Positions 37,101 through 50,321 are shown, numbered from the stretch's first letter. The stretch is DNA of 64,000 nucleotides from Morchella semilibera (GCA_009192285.1 WBVU01000012.1:1426001-1490000), one strand, 5' to 3'. Program-made: numbers and translations. Notes: generated from the letters alone by a model not told the origin.

Positions 37101-40098
37101 TTAGTTGTATTTGACTCTTCTTACAGATTATCCTCCAGACAAAACAGTCCTTTCGGGCCCATCCTGGACGAGAAGGGGGCGATGCTCGGGGCGACCGACA
37201 GGGGAGCAGCCCAGATAGCGAGGATTTTATGCAGTGCATGTAGGATATGGACTGAAAACAAAATCATGGGATCAAGTAGGTAAAATAAGGCCGTCGATGG
37301 GAGATCGAAGAGAATTGGGGGGGGGGGGGGAACCAAATCCATCCACGATATTGGCCCCTCCGTTTCCCCGAACCGATAGGAACTCCTCCAAAAATACAAT
37401 ACATGCAGTGCATGTATTAGTATTTTTCTTGTATGTGAGTATGTCGTTAGTGACAATGTCGCCTTGCTCTCCCCTCATATCATTACGCCTTCAGATGCAC
37501 GGCGGGTTAGTACACAAAGGTACCGCACGTCAAGTATGTAGCTATGCACCACCGTAGAGTAGGTAATCCACTTATTTGTACGATAAATCATCTCGTGAAA
37601 TGCCGTGAGCACACCACGTTTTGCGTTGTATCCGTAGATAGTTGTGATGCTATTGCAGTCTGGAATCCCTTGCAAAGTGCCTATCCGCGCATCTTGTATC
37701 ATCAAGGCCTTAAGGAGCCATAAACAAATACCGAACCGGTACTTCTTACGAAATCCTCTCTCTTCAAAGGAACTAACCCTATGCATGCTTGTATTCGATC
37801 GTTACGATGGAGGAGATATTCAAGCATGCAATGCGTTAGGATCTGTTTGTCTGGATCGGGGGTAATCAAGCGAATGGTTTTCCTCTGTGTAACAAGAAGA
37901 ATATCCTTTATTTTCTTAGCGAGTTCGGCCATGATACTAATGAACCTGGTAAATTTAGATAAGGTTAGTTCGCCTGGTGGCGTCTGTCATGAGTGTGTGC
38001 TATTTGATGTACATTACATATGAAGGACCGAGGTATGCACCGACCTGATAGGTGAACCGCACCGTATGTAACATATTTTGCCTAGGCTGGAAAATGGGTT
38101 TTAATCTAATTTATCCGCCTTGCGCAATTGATCGTCAAATGCAAAGGGCATAGCTACATGTAGGTACATAGAGCAGAGATACATACCTATGTCTCTGCTA
38201 ATACGAAAAGGAGTGTCGCGTAAGGGTTCAGACAGTGCGAACTTCTGTGCGAACTCGTGTGCGAAAAATTCACTGGTCAAATGACGCACAACTGCTTTAT
38301 CCACAATTATTAACAACCGCGTTGACCATCCTTAGCTACCTGCTGAATGTATGTACGGGATGGGATGCCTGTACAGTTCTCTCTTTTTGTATTCCGGAAA
38401 TTCTGGTAGCTCGGACCGTCACTGAATATATCCTCTCTAACGGACCCCAGTAGATTCAGCCTTTGTTTCCGTTAGAATGCCGATATATCAGCATTTTTAC
38501 GTCGCGAGCTTCCGCCGGAATCGTAATCCATATTAGTTGTATCTTTTTTAGCTAGCTACGAAAGTATGCCCCTGGATAGACGCCTGATAATGAATCTATT
38601 AGCGCAGTAAGACTTATGGGCGGGATTACCCTTACCTCTTGGAAGCCCCTCAACCCGATTGTGGCAGTTGTAGTAAGTTGGTCAGATCTGCAGACTTGAC
38701 TGACTGCACCCAAAAGGCGTCAATGCTTCTGTCGTTTCGTATCCAAACTACAAAGCTTTCAATAGCTAAGTTGTCAGATTTTGACAACGTTCATCCCAAG
38801 ATGCTTTTTGATAGTGGTACAAAGGTCCCTTTAAGCTCACCGTTGCTAGTGGATGATCGCCATAACAGTGGGGCTACAGGGACGCCAAGATGGTGTCACG
38901 TGGTACAAGCGCTAGAGCTTTCAATTACAACGTCCAGGTAAAAACATAGAGGGGATTACCATAGTCGTATGTAGGTCTATATTTGCTATAGGCTGATGGG
39001 ATATGAAATATAGATAGAAGTTGTCAGCGGTGAGTTAAGATATATATTAATACTGCATATATGTAGTTTATTATGGCATTTGCCCTTTTCTTGAAGCCAT
39101 ATATACTTACCTTGTTTCTCTCTAAACAAAACACACAATATATTCCTTACATACCGGAAAGAACTCCTACGCAAAACGGCTAATATAACAGCATCAAAAG
39201 GATTCCGGGAAGAGCAGAATCTCGAGAAACTTGAGTCATAAAGAATCACTCCAGTGTCCAGCAGGACTTTCAACAACCTATATCACTGCCTATATTATAC
39301 GCAATTATAGGAGCAGAAGCTTAAGAGATGATGCTCACAATAGGCAAAGACTCGGAGATCTATATTCTGACTACATGTACGTATGATAGACATTTGGAGT
39401 TCCCTATCAGTCATACTCACTCACTCGGGCAGCTGCATTGGGGGCCCAGCGGCAGGCCGCGTGGTTTGGGATACAAGTAATGCAATGATATAAAACAGCA
39501 TCAACTCACTTTAGACGTATATATTGGACCAGGATGACATTCATTCCATATAGCCCTAGTGCCTACGTTGGGCTCAGGAGTGCCCAAACCCGAATCATTT
39601 GCTAAGGATTGTTATATATAATCCAATGATAAATAGTACATGTATTGAAACAAGTTGAACTGGAATATATTATGGTGCGTATGCAAGCATCACCAGTAGT
39701 TAATAGAGTGCTGACCTAAAGGTTGTACAATGTCATGGTGCCAAAGGTCTCTGCCCATTCGTCATACTCTCACAACAAGACAACAACAGGGTCTCACATT
39801 AAGTCCTTCATGGCAGTATACGTATCTAAAAACACCCACATAAGACAGAGATAAGTATGTTTATATCTACGCCGAAAAAAAACTCTAGCTATTGATAAAT
39901 GAAGTAAGTGTGTAGTTCCTGGGAGGTTGGGCTATGGATGGATCCATGGATTCTAATTCGCTTGCTTAGTCATATCTTATCTTTTCGCACATCAATTTCT
40001 GGCATCCACCATACGACTACCATCTGCCTGTCTCTAACTGGAGCTCCTTAACCAATAAGGTGCTTACAATCGCTCAGGACCTCTCGATTGTTTACGCA
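34134..40098. other. Intergenic region: 3' UTR of the vib-1-like gene, then AT-rich DNA
   Basis: The first 1.5 kb is T-rich with many runs of 8-12 T and is probably 3' UTR and terminator sequence. Beyond about 35700 no frame is supportable. Noted are a C run near 36070, a T run near 36680, a G run near 37317, a tandem GTGCGAACT-like repeat near 38236-38265, and TACATGTA at 36452, 38157, 39375 and 39640. Confidence 0.5.
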
Positions 40099-41472
40099 AT
40101 GTTTAAATATCAGTTCAATAGCATCAAACCCATAGCTCGATTGATACCGCTGCCATTGCGCAAGCCAGCACCCTCAACACTTGCGCGCGGGGTACTAGTT
40201 TTTCCACCAAACATCAGCAAGACAGTCCCTATTAGGCTTTCCCCAAGCAAGGTATTAAATTGTTATTTCTCATCTACAGCTCCGGGAAGAGCCCGTGCAC
40301 GCTTTCGCTCTAATCCGCAAAACCAACCACCACCGCCCCCTTCACCGCCCCCTTCACCGCCCCCGCCAGAGCCAGAACCAGCGGAGTACTACGTCCCACC
40401 AGATCTCCCGCCAGGGGGGCCAAAAGAACCTGGTAGTGGCCTGGTAAAGATCTTTCTGGCGATCACGGTGCCAGTTTTACTTCTATCAATGTCAGATGAT
40501 ATTGTCCGATTTTCCGTGCCGCGGGAGGAGGTCTGCGAGGCGTTTGGATTGGACCCTACAAAGAGACCACATCAAAAATACTTTGATGAGTACATCCGAA
40601 GATACAAACCAGATATGGTCTTCTGGCTGGATCTAGCGACTAAAATGAGGCAGAACTTTAGCTTTTGCGCACGTAATGCCAATGGCGAGGGTGAATCATT
40701 CCGATGGTGGACACCACTGACTTCAGAATTCGGCCATGTGGGATTTTTACATCTGTTCATGTGTTTTACCGCCCTTAAGGTGTTTGCCCCAACACTGGCG
40801 CAGCTTTACGGGAATCGTGTGACTGCAACGATATTTGTGGCTGGGGGAATCATGGCACAGGGATTTGTAGCTCTCTACGAGAAGACTGTGAACCCATTTG
40901 CATCAATGTCGGAAGAAAAGATATTGAGCAAGGCCAAGTCTGGGCTCACCAAGGATGACGAAAGCCGGTTACGACGGGCAGTAGTATTTGCAAAGGGTAG
41001 TAGCACATCGCTGATGGCAATGGGTATGTAAAAAAAAGTGTAAAACTAGAGACGATATTGGCACGAAACGTTAATTCTCATGCATGATTTCTCCTCACTT
41101 TCCTCAGGCACCGTATGCGCAATTGTGTACCCTTCCCTGGAAGTAAGTCTGATGTTTATCCCCGTCGGCATCCCGATCAGAATGGCCATGGGGTGCTTCG
41201 CGCTGTTCGACCTCGGTGGAATGTACTATGATTATGGGATCCCGATTGGACATTCAGGTCATATAGGTAAAATATTTCTCCAGCCCTTACTTCCAGATCG
41301 ACAACAATTGGGCCAACTGACGTAATGGCGGGGGCGGTGGTAATAAACTACAGGCGGCGTTGTTGCTGGGACTATTCTGTATGCGCTGTGGATCAGGAAA
41401 CTGCCGAATGTCTTTCAGCGCCGCCTTGCCCAGGCGTTGCATGAGAGGGGAATGAAGATAGGGCAATTCTGA
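40099..41472 (+). CDS. Rhomboid-family intramembrane protein, probably mitochondrial
   Basis: Rhomboids are membrane serine proteases with a Ser-His dyad. Exons 40099-41023, 41108-41266 and 41354-41472 encode 400 residues. The first about 70 residues are basic and hydroxylated with few acids (MFKYQFNSIKPIARLIPLPL), consistent with a mitochondrial presequence. A Pro-rich linker (PPPPPSPPPSPPPPEPEP) and a membrane span (LVKIFLAITVPVLLLSM) follow. The core shows EFGHVGFLHLFMCFTALKVF, then GSSTSLMAMG with the presumed nucleophile near Ser302. MFIPVGIPIRMAMGCFALFD follows, then GHSGHIGGVVAGTILY with the presumed catalytic His360. The Asn that normally follows the first-span His pair (HLxxN) is Cys here, and GxSG has become GSST, so activity is uncertain. 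The 40099 ATG is the first in frame. Closest to the mitochondrial branch of the family by layout, but I cannot assign PCP1 orthology. Confidence 0.85.
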
Positions 41473-43661
41473 TTGAGGACGCGTCATGAAGTGGGAGAGG
41501 TGGGGGGAGGGTTTATGGTGGTGAGAGCTATGTATGGGTCCTGTGAGATCGCGGAACATGAGTCTCGTAAGAAGGTACCCGGTGTTAACATTTGTTTGTC
41601 ATCCAAGTATAACCTGTGAAGTACGTGAAGACAATCATACTAGCTCGCGCCCCGCCCCGCGATAGGACAGGGATATTCGTATCAATGTAGAAATATCCAG
41701 CGCAAAATAGCCCCCCTCCCCCCCCTCCCCAATCAATTCACAAGCCTTCATCAGCCTCCCTCCATGCCTTGCATCTACATACATTTAGCAGCCTTTTCGA
41801 GAAACTTCCCTCACACATCACAAAAACGGAAAAGAAAAGAAAAACATTATATTATGCACTGCATAAAAGGGTACTCTAGAGCACTCTGCACCTGGGCTCC
41901 GCGCGGCACCCATAATATATCAGTGTAGATCCAGCCGCTCTTACCCTCTCTCCACAAAGAACCCGGAGAAACCCTGGCTTGCATATCATTTTATATTCCA
42001 GGTACATTTGATCCTTGTAGATCATGTCGATGACGATCCAGTAAGATATTACACGCAAAAAAAAAAAAAAAAAAAAAAAAGAGCTCTACATTACAAGGCC
42101 AAGAGTTCACTTTAAACCATATCAATGCAAGACAGAAAAATGAACCCCCCCGTTTATAGCTGGCACATACAGTAAGTACAAGGTAGAGTAAACAATCTGA
42201 CCGGAGGTTAGGTTAGGTTGGGTTAGTTTATGCCGTTGGAAAATTAGAGAGACATATCTAGGCAAGGTAAGGCTTATGCAACGCATGACAATAACTAATA
42301 CGGGGTGCATAATATAATTCAACCCACCCTCCGTTCCGTCTCGCTATGAGTGATACTCCATGATGGGTAGATCACATACACAACGTTCTTTGTAAAAACA
42401 GCATCTAGTCGCCAAGTCTCCACAAGGCGTTCTCTAGTTAAGGAGACATTTAAGAGCTAGTTTGCTGGTGAGTCATGGGCACCTCCCCCCCCCCCCCCTA
42501 ACCGCCCTATCACAGCGGAACCAACGGAAAAAATTAACGCCGAATGGGCAGTGCAGGAAGGGGCGCAACGGATTCTGATCGCGGGAGCTGGGCGGGCCAG
42601 ATCTGTGGTGATGTTTGGCTGGAGATCCCGACAGGCTGGTAAAGAGATGTTTACTGGACGGTAGAGCAGAGACACCGTGCAGCATGTCATGTCATGTACA
42701 TAGTACCTACATGTTAATTGTTTACTCTACATACATGCCTAGTAGCATTTACGTACGAGGACTGGATCGAAAAAGAGGATCGAGGGGCGAGATGGGAGGT
42801 CTCATACCCATCATCTGAGCTCGCTAGACGATGTCTCTTACTGGTTCGTTAGTTAGAGTGGTGGTGGTGCTCGTGGAGAGAGATAGGGTAAGTACATGTA
42901 CTTCTGGCCATTAGGATGTGGGCAGTGGGTAAACTCTTCTTAGATGTGCCCCAATTGTTGGCTGTTCACATGTTTATTTTTTTTTTTTGTGGGTTGGATA
43001 TGGGGACCAGCCTTTTTATTTTTTATATATTTCTTCCATTGCTGCATCGAGAATAAGCAAAGAAATAAGCAAGACCCATAATCAGAACGAATAGGAACGC
43101 AAACCAAGAGTGGAAACATGGGTCTACTAAGTTGTTGACAAAGTTGATTCACGTGATGTGGCAAGAGAAATAATGGAAGAAAAAAACGATTCGCGGAAAG
43201 GTACAGGTAGATACATGCACCAATCTAGGTAATAGTGCAACTGCAATAATAAGTAAACAAAAAACAAAACAAAAAACAATAACAATATAAACCCTGCAGC
43301 ACAGTGCAGTAGCAAACTGGTCCGCCTGGCTAGTAGAGTAGAGTAGATACGGCGAAAATGATGGAATAACTACCAAGATACGACTATCTCTAGTATCTAA
43401 CTGATATGTGGGAATATGTTAGCTGTGAATCACACCAAGTTTTATACAGAAAACTCTCTACCAAGTCATGTGCGCCTTAGGGCCTAGAAGTTTGTGCGTG
43501 ATAAATCATCGAATCACCTTGAAGGGATGTGCTTCTAAAATATAAACCACCATTAGCATTTGACCGCAAAGATATGTCTAATACTATGTTCAAGTAAAAT
43601 AAGGAACTCCAGCTAAAAATACGAGTAGATAAGGTAAGGAACAAGGTAAAGCGGGACGGAA
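41473..43661. other. Convergent intergenic region between rhomboid and GH47 genes
   Basis: 2.2 kb containing the two 3' ends. It has an A run of 22 near 42057, a short GGTTA repeat near 42206-42225, a C run near 42486-42498 and TACATGTA near 42894. No supportable gene. Confidence 0.5.
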
Positions 43662-46280
43662 TTAACCATGTGCGAAAGCCCCATGACGACACCAGAAGGG
43701 ATGTGCCGAAGAAGCAAATGATAACACAAAAATGCTTAAGGCCAACAAAAGCAAAAAAAAGAAAAGAAAAACGCCATATCGGAAGAAATGCATACCTGTG
43801 CTGAAGACCCACTCATCTAAGCTTCCTATGTCCTCACTAGTAAAGGTCAAGTAAAGGTATCTGATGTTCCGTCAATAGGGTTAGTCTTTTTCTGCGGCTG
43901 AAGTATACTGGAACGGAAAACAATGAGGGGTAGTACTTCAATGTCTCGGCTGCGAACATGAACAACCCCAGCATCAGGGGGACAGATAGTCAGCATAAAC
44001 GGTCATGTGCATATGAAGCCAACGGCGGAATGTAGCAGAGCGGATCGTCATGCATAATGGTTCTCGGCAGTCAAGAGTTCATAGCTTGTGTTGTCCATCA
44101 AGGCCATAACTGAAGTTCCAAGGGTGAAGATAACTCACCTCCCCAGAAGCTCTCCGCCTTATCAATGATATTGTCTGGTCCCGAGGGTTTAGTGACATCT
44201 TTGACTTCCGCATACCCAAAATCTACTTCCGCAGCCTTGGTAAATGCGCTTTGAACGAAGGGGTTAGCATGATCAAAGATGTGCACGATTACAAAGGAAG
44301 CTTCCATGCATCATGGAAACAGCAAAAGATGGGCTCTTTAGTGAAAGACCTACTTGAACGCATCCCATGCCCATTCTTGATACATCTTCTTGCCTGTGAT
44401 ACGATAGGCGTAGAAATATGACTCTACCGTTTCTGGACGAAGTACCCATTTGGCATCCGTGACCCAGTATCCCAAATTCCTCAGTTGCTCATACTGAGTT
44501 TCATATTGCGGTTCATAAGTCGCATTAGGAGCAGTGTCTGCAGGTATCCATGAGAAGTACTCCGGGCCAATCCGAGTGGTAGTGCCGATATACGTTTCGT
44601 GGCACGCATCGATAACATCAAGACCAAATTGAACTATATCTTCTCTTCCCAGATATTTACCCCCTAGTAAGAAATTTCCACCTGCAAAACATGCAAGATG
44701 GCCCATTTCGTTCAAGAACCACCCATTTTTCCATTGGGAAAGAAATAATTTGCTTGTTTTACCCTTTGCTGGGGCCGACCACGATGCGAGGTGCTTCATG
44801 GTTGACTCAACAGCCTGTATCCATCGATCTCTGTACTTTGCTGTATTTGGATCATGCGGAGCTAGTATGTGGGCTTTGATAAGGTACTTTTGAGAATTAA
44901 TAAATGGTAAAGCTTTATCAGTTGAGAACTAACCTCATAATAGCTGTTACAATCAGACATTAGCTGCTTAAACCTTCCAAAACCGTCAATTTGAAGTGAT
45001 CACGTACGAATCATGTCCTGCTCCCCAGCTTCTGTGGCGGTCCACAGGGGCACCGGTGACGATATCAATAGGCGCGCTTTGAGCCATGCATTAGAAAATT
45101 CCACCTTCCAAGTCTTAAGATCAACTTACTCTATCAAGCCCGGCCATTCTTCAATATACCTAACCGAAATGTGTTAAAAAAAAAGAAATTAGAATTGATT
45201 AGGTCCTCAATCACCTATTCCACACCAAAGGCCTACATTTATAGCATTAATAAACTTAAATCGACCATGACTTCAAGAGAGAGATGAACGTACATCCAAG
45301 CTCGAGTAGCATTCAACTCATACTCTACCTTTCCGGTCAACTTGCTAAGAACTTTATTCTCTAGCCAATTGCTTCCAGCTCGGGCAGGTCCAATAGTTGC
45401 ATGAGCAAACCCAGGAATTGGTCTCTGATGTAAATGTTCTCTACATCCTTCATTCGTAGTGAAGTTGATTCTTGGCCATACCATACCTGTGGGAGAATCA
45501 AATCCGGGGGCAAGCTTAGTTGCCAATGATACGGCTTGTGATAGTACATCATGCCGGTCGTACTGGGAGACGAGACCCTTTGGAAGAACGCCGGCATCTA
45601 TCAGGTCGACGGTGGATACAAGCGCACCCAGGTAACTAATAATTATTAGTGGGTCGGGAGTTTGGAGCATTAACTTGGCATAACACTACCGGATTGTTGT
45701 CTCAAATGGGTCGACTAAGCCTAAGGCATTATTGAAATCAATTCCATTAATAGTAAAGTTCAATTCCTGTTTGAGTCAGTCTCGGAACTTCAAATTTTTG
45801 TCTGACTGATGGGGAATCACAAGCTTGAATTCTTCCTCCAAGCCCATTAATGCTGTCGTGGTTAATGTGTCTACAATTGTAGCGGCCCATCCATTCCTAG
45901 ATATATAACTTATTAGCACGGCTTACATCAGAAAAAAAAATTTGAAATAAGTGTCACCTCGTTGTACGACCACTACCTGACAGCGGTTTGACCTCATCTC
46001 GACCCCAAGCCCCCACTTTATATTTCCAAAAGGTCCTTTGCATCGCCCTTCTTACTTTTTCTGTTTTTTCCTTATCCTCTGCAACGACCCCATTCTCCTT
46101 GAATGGGTATTGGACCGTGTTCCGTGGCCATTTATGTTTGCTATTTCCGAACCAAGAGAAACTGGATGAAGTGCTGAAGCCTGTGCTTCCAAACGTAACG
46201 TAAAGAACGTACACAATTGCGACAGAAACTAGAGCGATAATCCGGGCCTTGTAGGACGTAGGTCCTCGTATTCTGATCAT
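43662..46280 (-). CDS. Class I alpha-1,2-mannosidase (glycoside hydrolase family 47)
   Basis: GH47 enzymes trim alpha-1,2-mannose from N-glycans in the ER/Golgi. The predicted minus-strand exons are 46280-45958, 45896-45821, 45766-45690, 45635-45294, 45232-45215, 45159-45130, 45076-45008, 44943-44934, 44886-44354, 44248-44139, 43949-43937 and 43860 onward. Every junction keeps frame and joins family motifs. An N-terminal signal anchor (ARIIALVSVAIVYVLYVTFG) is followed by TFWKYKVGAWGRDEVKPLSG, GWAATIVDTLTTTALMGLEE, PFETTIRYLGALVSTVDL, IEEWPGLI, APIDIVTGAPVDRHRSWGAG, HDSYYEYLIKAHILAP, MGHLACFAGGNFLLGGKYLG, RPETVESYFYAYRITGKK, ESFWGAETLKYLYL and SLDEWVFST. Reading on from 43796 without splicing stays open to 43662 through AHP (599 aa). 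The normal ending Thr-Glu-Ala-His-Pro suggests an intron here, but its acceptor is not canonical. The last exon is therefore unresolved. Confidence 0.88.
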
Positions 46281-49200
46281 TCTGGTCTCCTCCACGATTG
46301 TTCTTCGAACGAGTTGTTGTATTACCCCTTGGTGAGTTGTTTTGATAGATCAATAAAGAAAAAGACGAAGGGAATAGAGAGACGTCCGCTGCTACCGACT
46401 GAGCGTACGTCACTTAAGGGCCCCTAACGCTCAATCCTTGTCTGAGCAACCAGCGCCAGCCTCATTAATCTCAATAATCATCGGGCCGAAGCACACACGT
46501 AACCCCTCGCCTGTTGTAGTGCCGGGACCTAGAGTGGGAGGGTATGCATCTGGAAGAGCGGAGAAGAAGGGTCAGCGATCGCGACGTCTGTCCGTCCGTA
46601 TGACAACAAATTGTCCATCATGGAGAATTCCAAGGGGATGGATCATCCAATAATAACATCCAGCATGCAGATCGCTAAATCCCACGAATGGGTATGTCTC
46701 ACACGCAGACTTCAAGCAATCCGCCAGTTTCAAAAATAACTGTCACACGGGCCAGTGTCGTGTCACATCGTTCCGCAGAGCCTCATGTCGCGACGTTTAT
46801 TGCGAGGAACCCGTTTCATTTTATTAATAATCACTAGAGTTTCGAACGACGAAGATGCACGCAGAGGTTCACATTGCCCGAATCTTAACACTGGCCAGCT
46901 ATCACCTATAGATTCCATACCAATACTCTTTCGTTTGTAGCTGCCAACATATAGTTAACGAACCATGGATTAACGGGGAACGTACGTACAGTAGTGGTTA
47001 TTAAGTTATCGAATGGCCTAGCCACAATTGTGCCCGCAAACGCATTTTTTTCCCGGTCACTTATTACCCATCGCTGCAAGTACTACTACATACATACATA
47101 CGGTTACCCGTCTCATAAACTAAAACATGTCATTTTGATGCTTGACCTCTAGCTATCCACATAAGCAATTTCACAATTTCAACGGGCTACAATTAACAAG
47201 GCCCACTCGAAAAACTATATGATATACATGATGAAGGCCTCTGCCATTCACCACTTCTCACATCACTGGTACCTTGTCTCAAACTAGACATTGAATTTGC
47301 ATAATGGACTTGGCATACCGAATGTCAAAATCATATATAAAATAATATCTCAGTTACACTGTAACAATAATTAAACTACGATCATGCAATAGACATAGAT
47401 ATATCCTATGGACTGAAGAATCAACGTAGGTGGTTTTGCTGCCCCCAGGCCTCGTGGTTGACTTTTGAATGCTATCACAGCTAGTCAATACGACATGAAA
47501 AAGGGTCATATGAAATTACCGCAATTGCAGCATAATGAAAGGAGGATCATTTTTAGGGACTATAGCATCAGTTACGTATTCTGATCGCATCAAAACACTG
47601 AAAATCGCATAGAAGACTCACCCTGTTAGTGGTATTGTTTAATATATACCTATGTAGTATTTCCCTATAGCTAAATACTACCAGCAGAGATGCTACACGG
47701 CTTTAGAGGCTTAGGGGTCATGTATGTAGGACTCATAAGGTCTTTGACTATATATATGCAGAGCTGTCGCTCCCAACCTTGCTATAACGACCTGCACCCT
47801 TTGGTTGGCAGACTTTTTTTTCTTACCATAGTTGGGCCGGTAAATATCTTTCCTTCGCCGTTTTAGAATTTCCGGCTTTAGTTAATACGTTAACTATTGC
47901 GCTCCACACATTTGAGGGTGATTGATTAAAGAGAGGTATTAGGACTCAACCTTGAGGTTTACTTCTATATAGCACTAACTACGAGTAATATAAATTCTCC
48001 TTGTATATATCACTTTCACTATCTAAACAAGATCATTTCAAAGGCAAAGAATCACAATATGCGCAATTGTTTGTCTATTTTTGTTTGCTAGGGAGATATA
48101 TACGAATTGGATCATGGATGATCACTCGATATCAGGCTTGAGACCAGAGGTTTTTTTTTGTTTAATTCATTAATTGTATGCAGCCTTACAGCTATGACAA
48201 TTCGAGACCAAAGATCGATCGGGGTAGTCATCGTCTATGGGGGTCAGAATCAGGCTCGAGCTCCTAATCCCGGGCTAAATAGTCCATAAGTCGCCGGAAG
48301 GAAGGGGGGCAGAGGGAGATAGGTATGGGATTCATGGAGCCGCCTACCTCTGTCTGGTGCTCAACTAATGAGGCGTGATGAGCCCCTGCTTTATTTTGTT
48401 CACAACTGATTGGCCAATTTAAAGAATTTCCGCTTCATGAGCATTAAGTTTGCTCCGCTAGAGTCTTCAGGTACTAAACGGAGCATATTTCCTCCGGATT
48501 TATCCCATAGGGAAGAGATAGGGTATCCAGAATAGCGGGGTGATGGGTCCTAGGGGAGGATAACTTTGGTACGTTTGGATGAGCTTCGATAAACAATGCA
48601 CAGAGGATATTGCATGTTAACTACCGCGAAAGCTAGTAGGTAATTTTGGCATTATATATATATATGTCAAGGGATAGATGTCTCACGTTATTAAACAATG
48701 TCTCAGTCTATCATTGATATTGGCCGCTATATATAGTATCAATCTTAAAGTCAATGGATATACTTAATTGAAAATTTGAGTCGCTCTTAACTATTTCAAA
48801 CCTATTAGATAACCAGACCTAGATCAATTAATCAAATTTATAAAACGAAAACTCTAGTAATTCTAGTAAAAGAATCCGCTATAAATTTTCACGCTATTAT
48901 TAATGTGTTTATCGAAGTAACCATTCTGCTCTTGGAAAGGCATCAAAAGATATTAAGAGCTCATATTCTTGAAATTTTTATTTTACATTGTTTCCATCCG
49001 ACTTACTACCCAGGTTACCAGGCTTATGCATTATATATAATATAGTATTATTTTTGCTAATAGTCAATGAATTTAAGTAGTGTGCTATATATATATGTAT
49101 ATGGGATCCGGTTTCTGACTCAGACATGTTGTTTTTCGTACCTTAGGTCACCTCTTCAGTTGATAAGCCATACGGTATTTCACGAACATACTTGTATATA

Positions 49201-50321
49201 TACTACATGTATGTAGTTATCACATAGAAAAGGACAACATAGCTCATGATAAAAGCCAAGTTCTATTGACCGGCTTGTATATAAGACATGGCAACGGGGA
49301 CTAGGCAGCCGTTAGTCTCAAATATCGGTGTTAGTTACATGGGGGCTCTCCTCATTGGCCAAATTGAGAAATCAAAAAGTTTGTAACGCTATCTGTTAAA
49401 CTCGGGTACTTAACTAGTATGTAAATTATATATTAACCGCCGTCTTTCTATCGATCACAGTTTAATCAAGCATTAGAACTTTCAAATATACATTACTCTC
49501 TGTCCAATATGCTGGATATTAGACCCTGCTATGCGCCTATGGGGCGGCAAATGTGTCAAAAGTAATTTCACCAACGGTAGTAAATTATTTTACCAGTGCA
49601 CTGGTGGTGAAAATAATACCATGATTTATCCCTAAATGTCACTTTTTATGGTAAAAGCACGGACATTTCGGCCGCAAGGGGCCAATATATGAGCCTTATT
49701 GTCCACAGGTGGGGAGTTTCACCACTGGTGGCAGGCACTTCACCACCGGTGGGAAACCTTCATTAGTAATAATGATAGCGCAGCATAAAGACTGAAATTC
49801 AGCGCCTATACCACCGGTAGTAAAATAATTCACCACCGTTAGTAAAATTACTTTTAACATATTAACCGCACCATAATGCGCTATAAGATCATATATTACT
49901 TTATTTATTATGTTTATGTTTGTCAATTTTTATACGTTATAGTTGAGGGAGAACATTCAACGGTAATCACTAGTATATAACGGATAGAATAATTTGACAA
50001 AGCCTAAATTATTCTTTATTAGGGCATACCAATAATAGGCGGTTCCCACCAGTTTTATTTGATGATGCAGAGTATATAAATAAAGGTAAGAGTTTGTACT
50101 GCTCTACACGAGTGATATTCTATGAATAATGATTCAAAATACGCATGTAAAACTCTCTTAGGAACGACACGCCAAGCCACCGCTCACGTCCCACACACGT
50201 CATCCAGAGCTGCCTGCAGCACATCTTAGGTGCAAATAATACAGAGCTACCATCTAGTACCCGTAACGCCTCTGATTCACCACTCCAACGGCGGAACTAT
50301 TTATATATTTATATACATAAA
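46281..50321. other. Divergent AT-rich region between GH47 and MUS81
   Basis: 4 kb with no supportable gene. It should contain both promoters at its ends. The middle is very AT-rich, with TATATA stretches near 48655 and 49089, a TACATGTA at 49203 and an inverted-repeat element at about 49551-49860. Confidence 0.5.
49551..49860. mobile_element. Inverted-repeat element with internal ACCACCGGTGGT-type modules
   Basis: The ends are inverted copies of about 45 bases: AAAGTAATTTCACCAACGGT on the left pairs with the complement of ACCGTTAGTAAAATTACTTT on the right. The interior repeats short, self-complementary modules such as CACCACTGGTGG, CACCACCGGTGG and CCAGTGCACTGG at least five times. No target duplication is clear. 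It has no coding capacity. The open frame that overlaps its right part on the minus strand is a by-product. Confidence 0.65.

Noticed and set aside
39095-39120. ATACTTACCT resembling the 5' end of U1 snRNA
   Set aside because: The following sequence has no U1 stem-loops or Sm site; a chance complement of a splice donor.
42200-42230. GGTTA repeats resembling telomeric sequence
   Set aside because: Only three to four imperfect units inside ordinary intergenic DNA; also seen once each near 19224 and 58313, too short for telomere relics.
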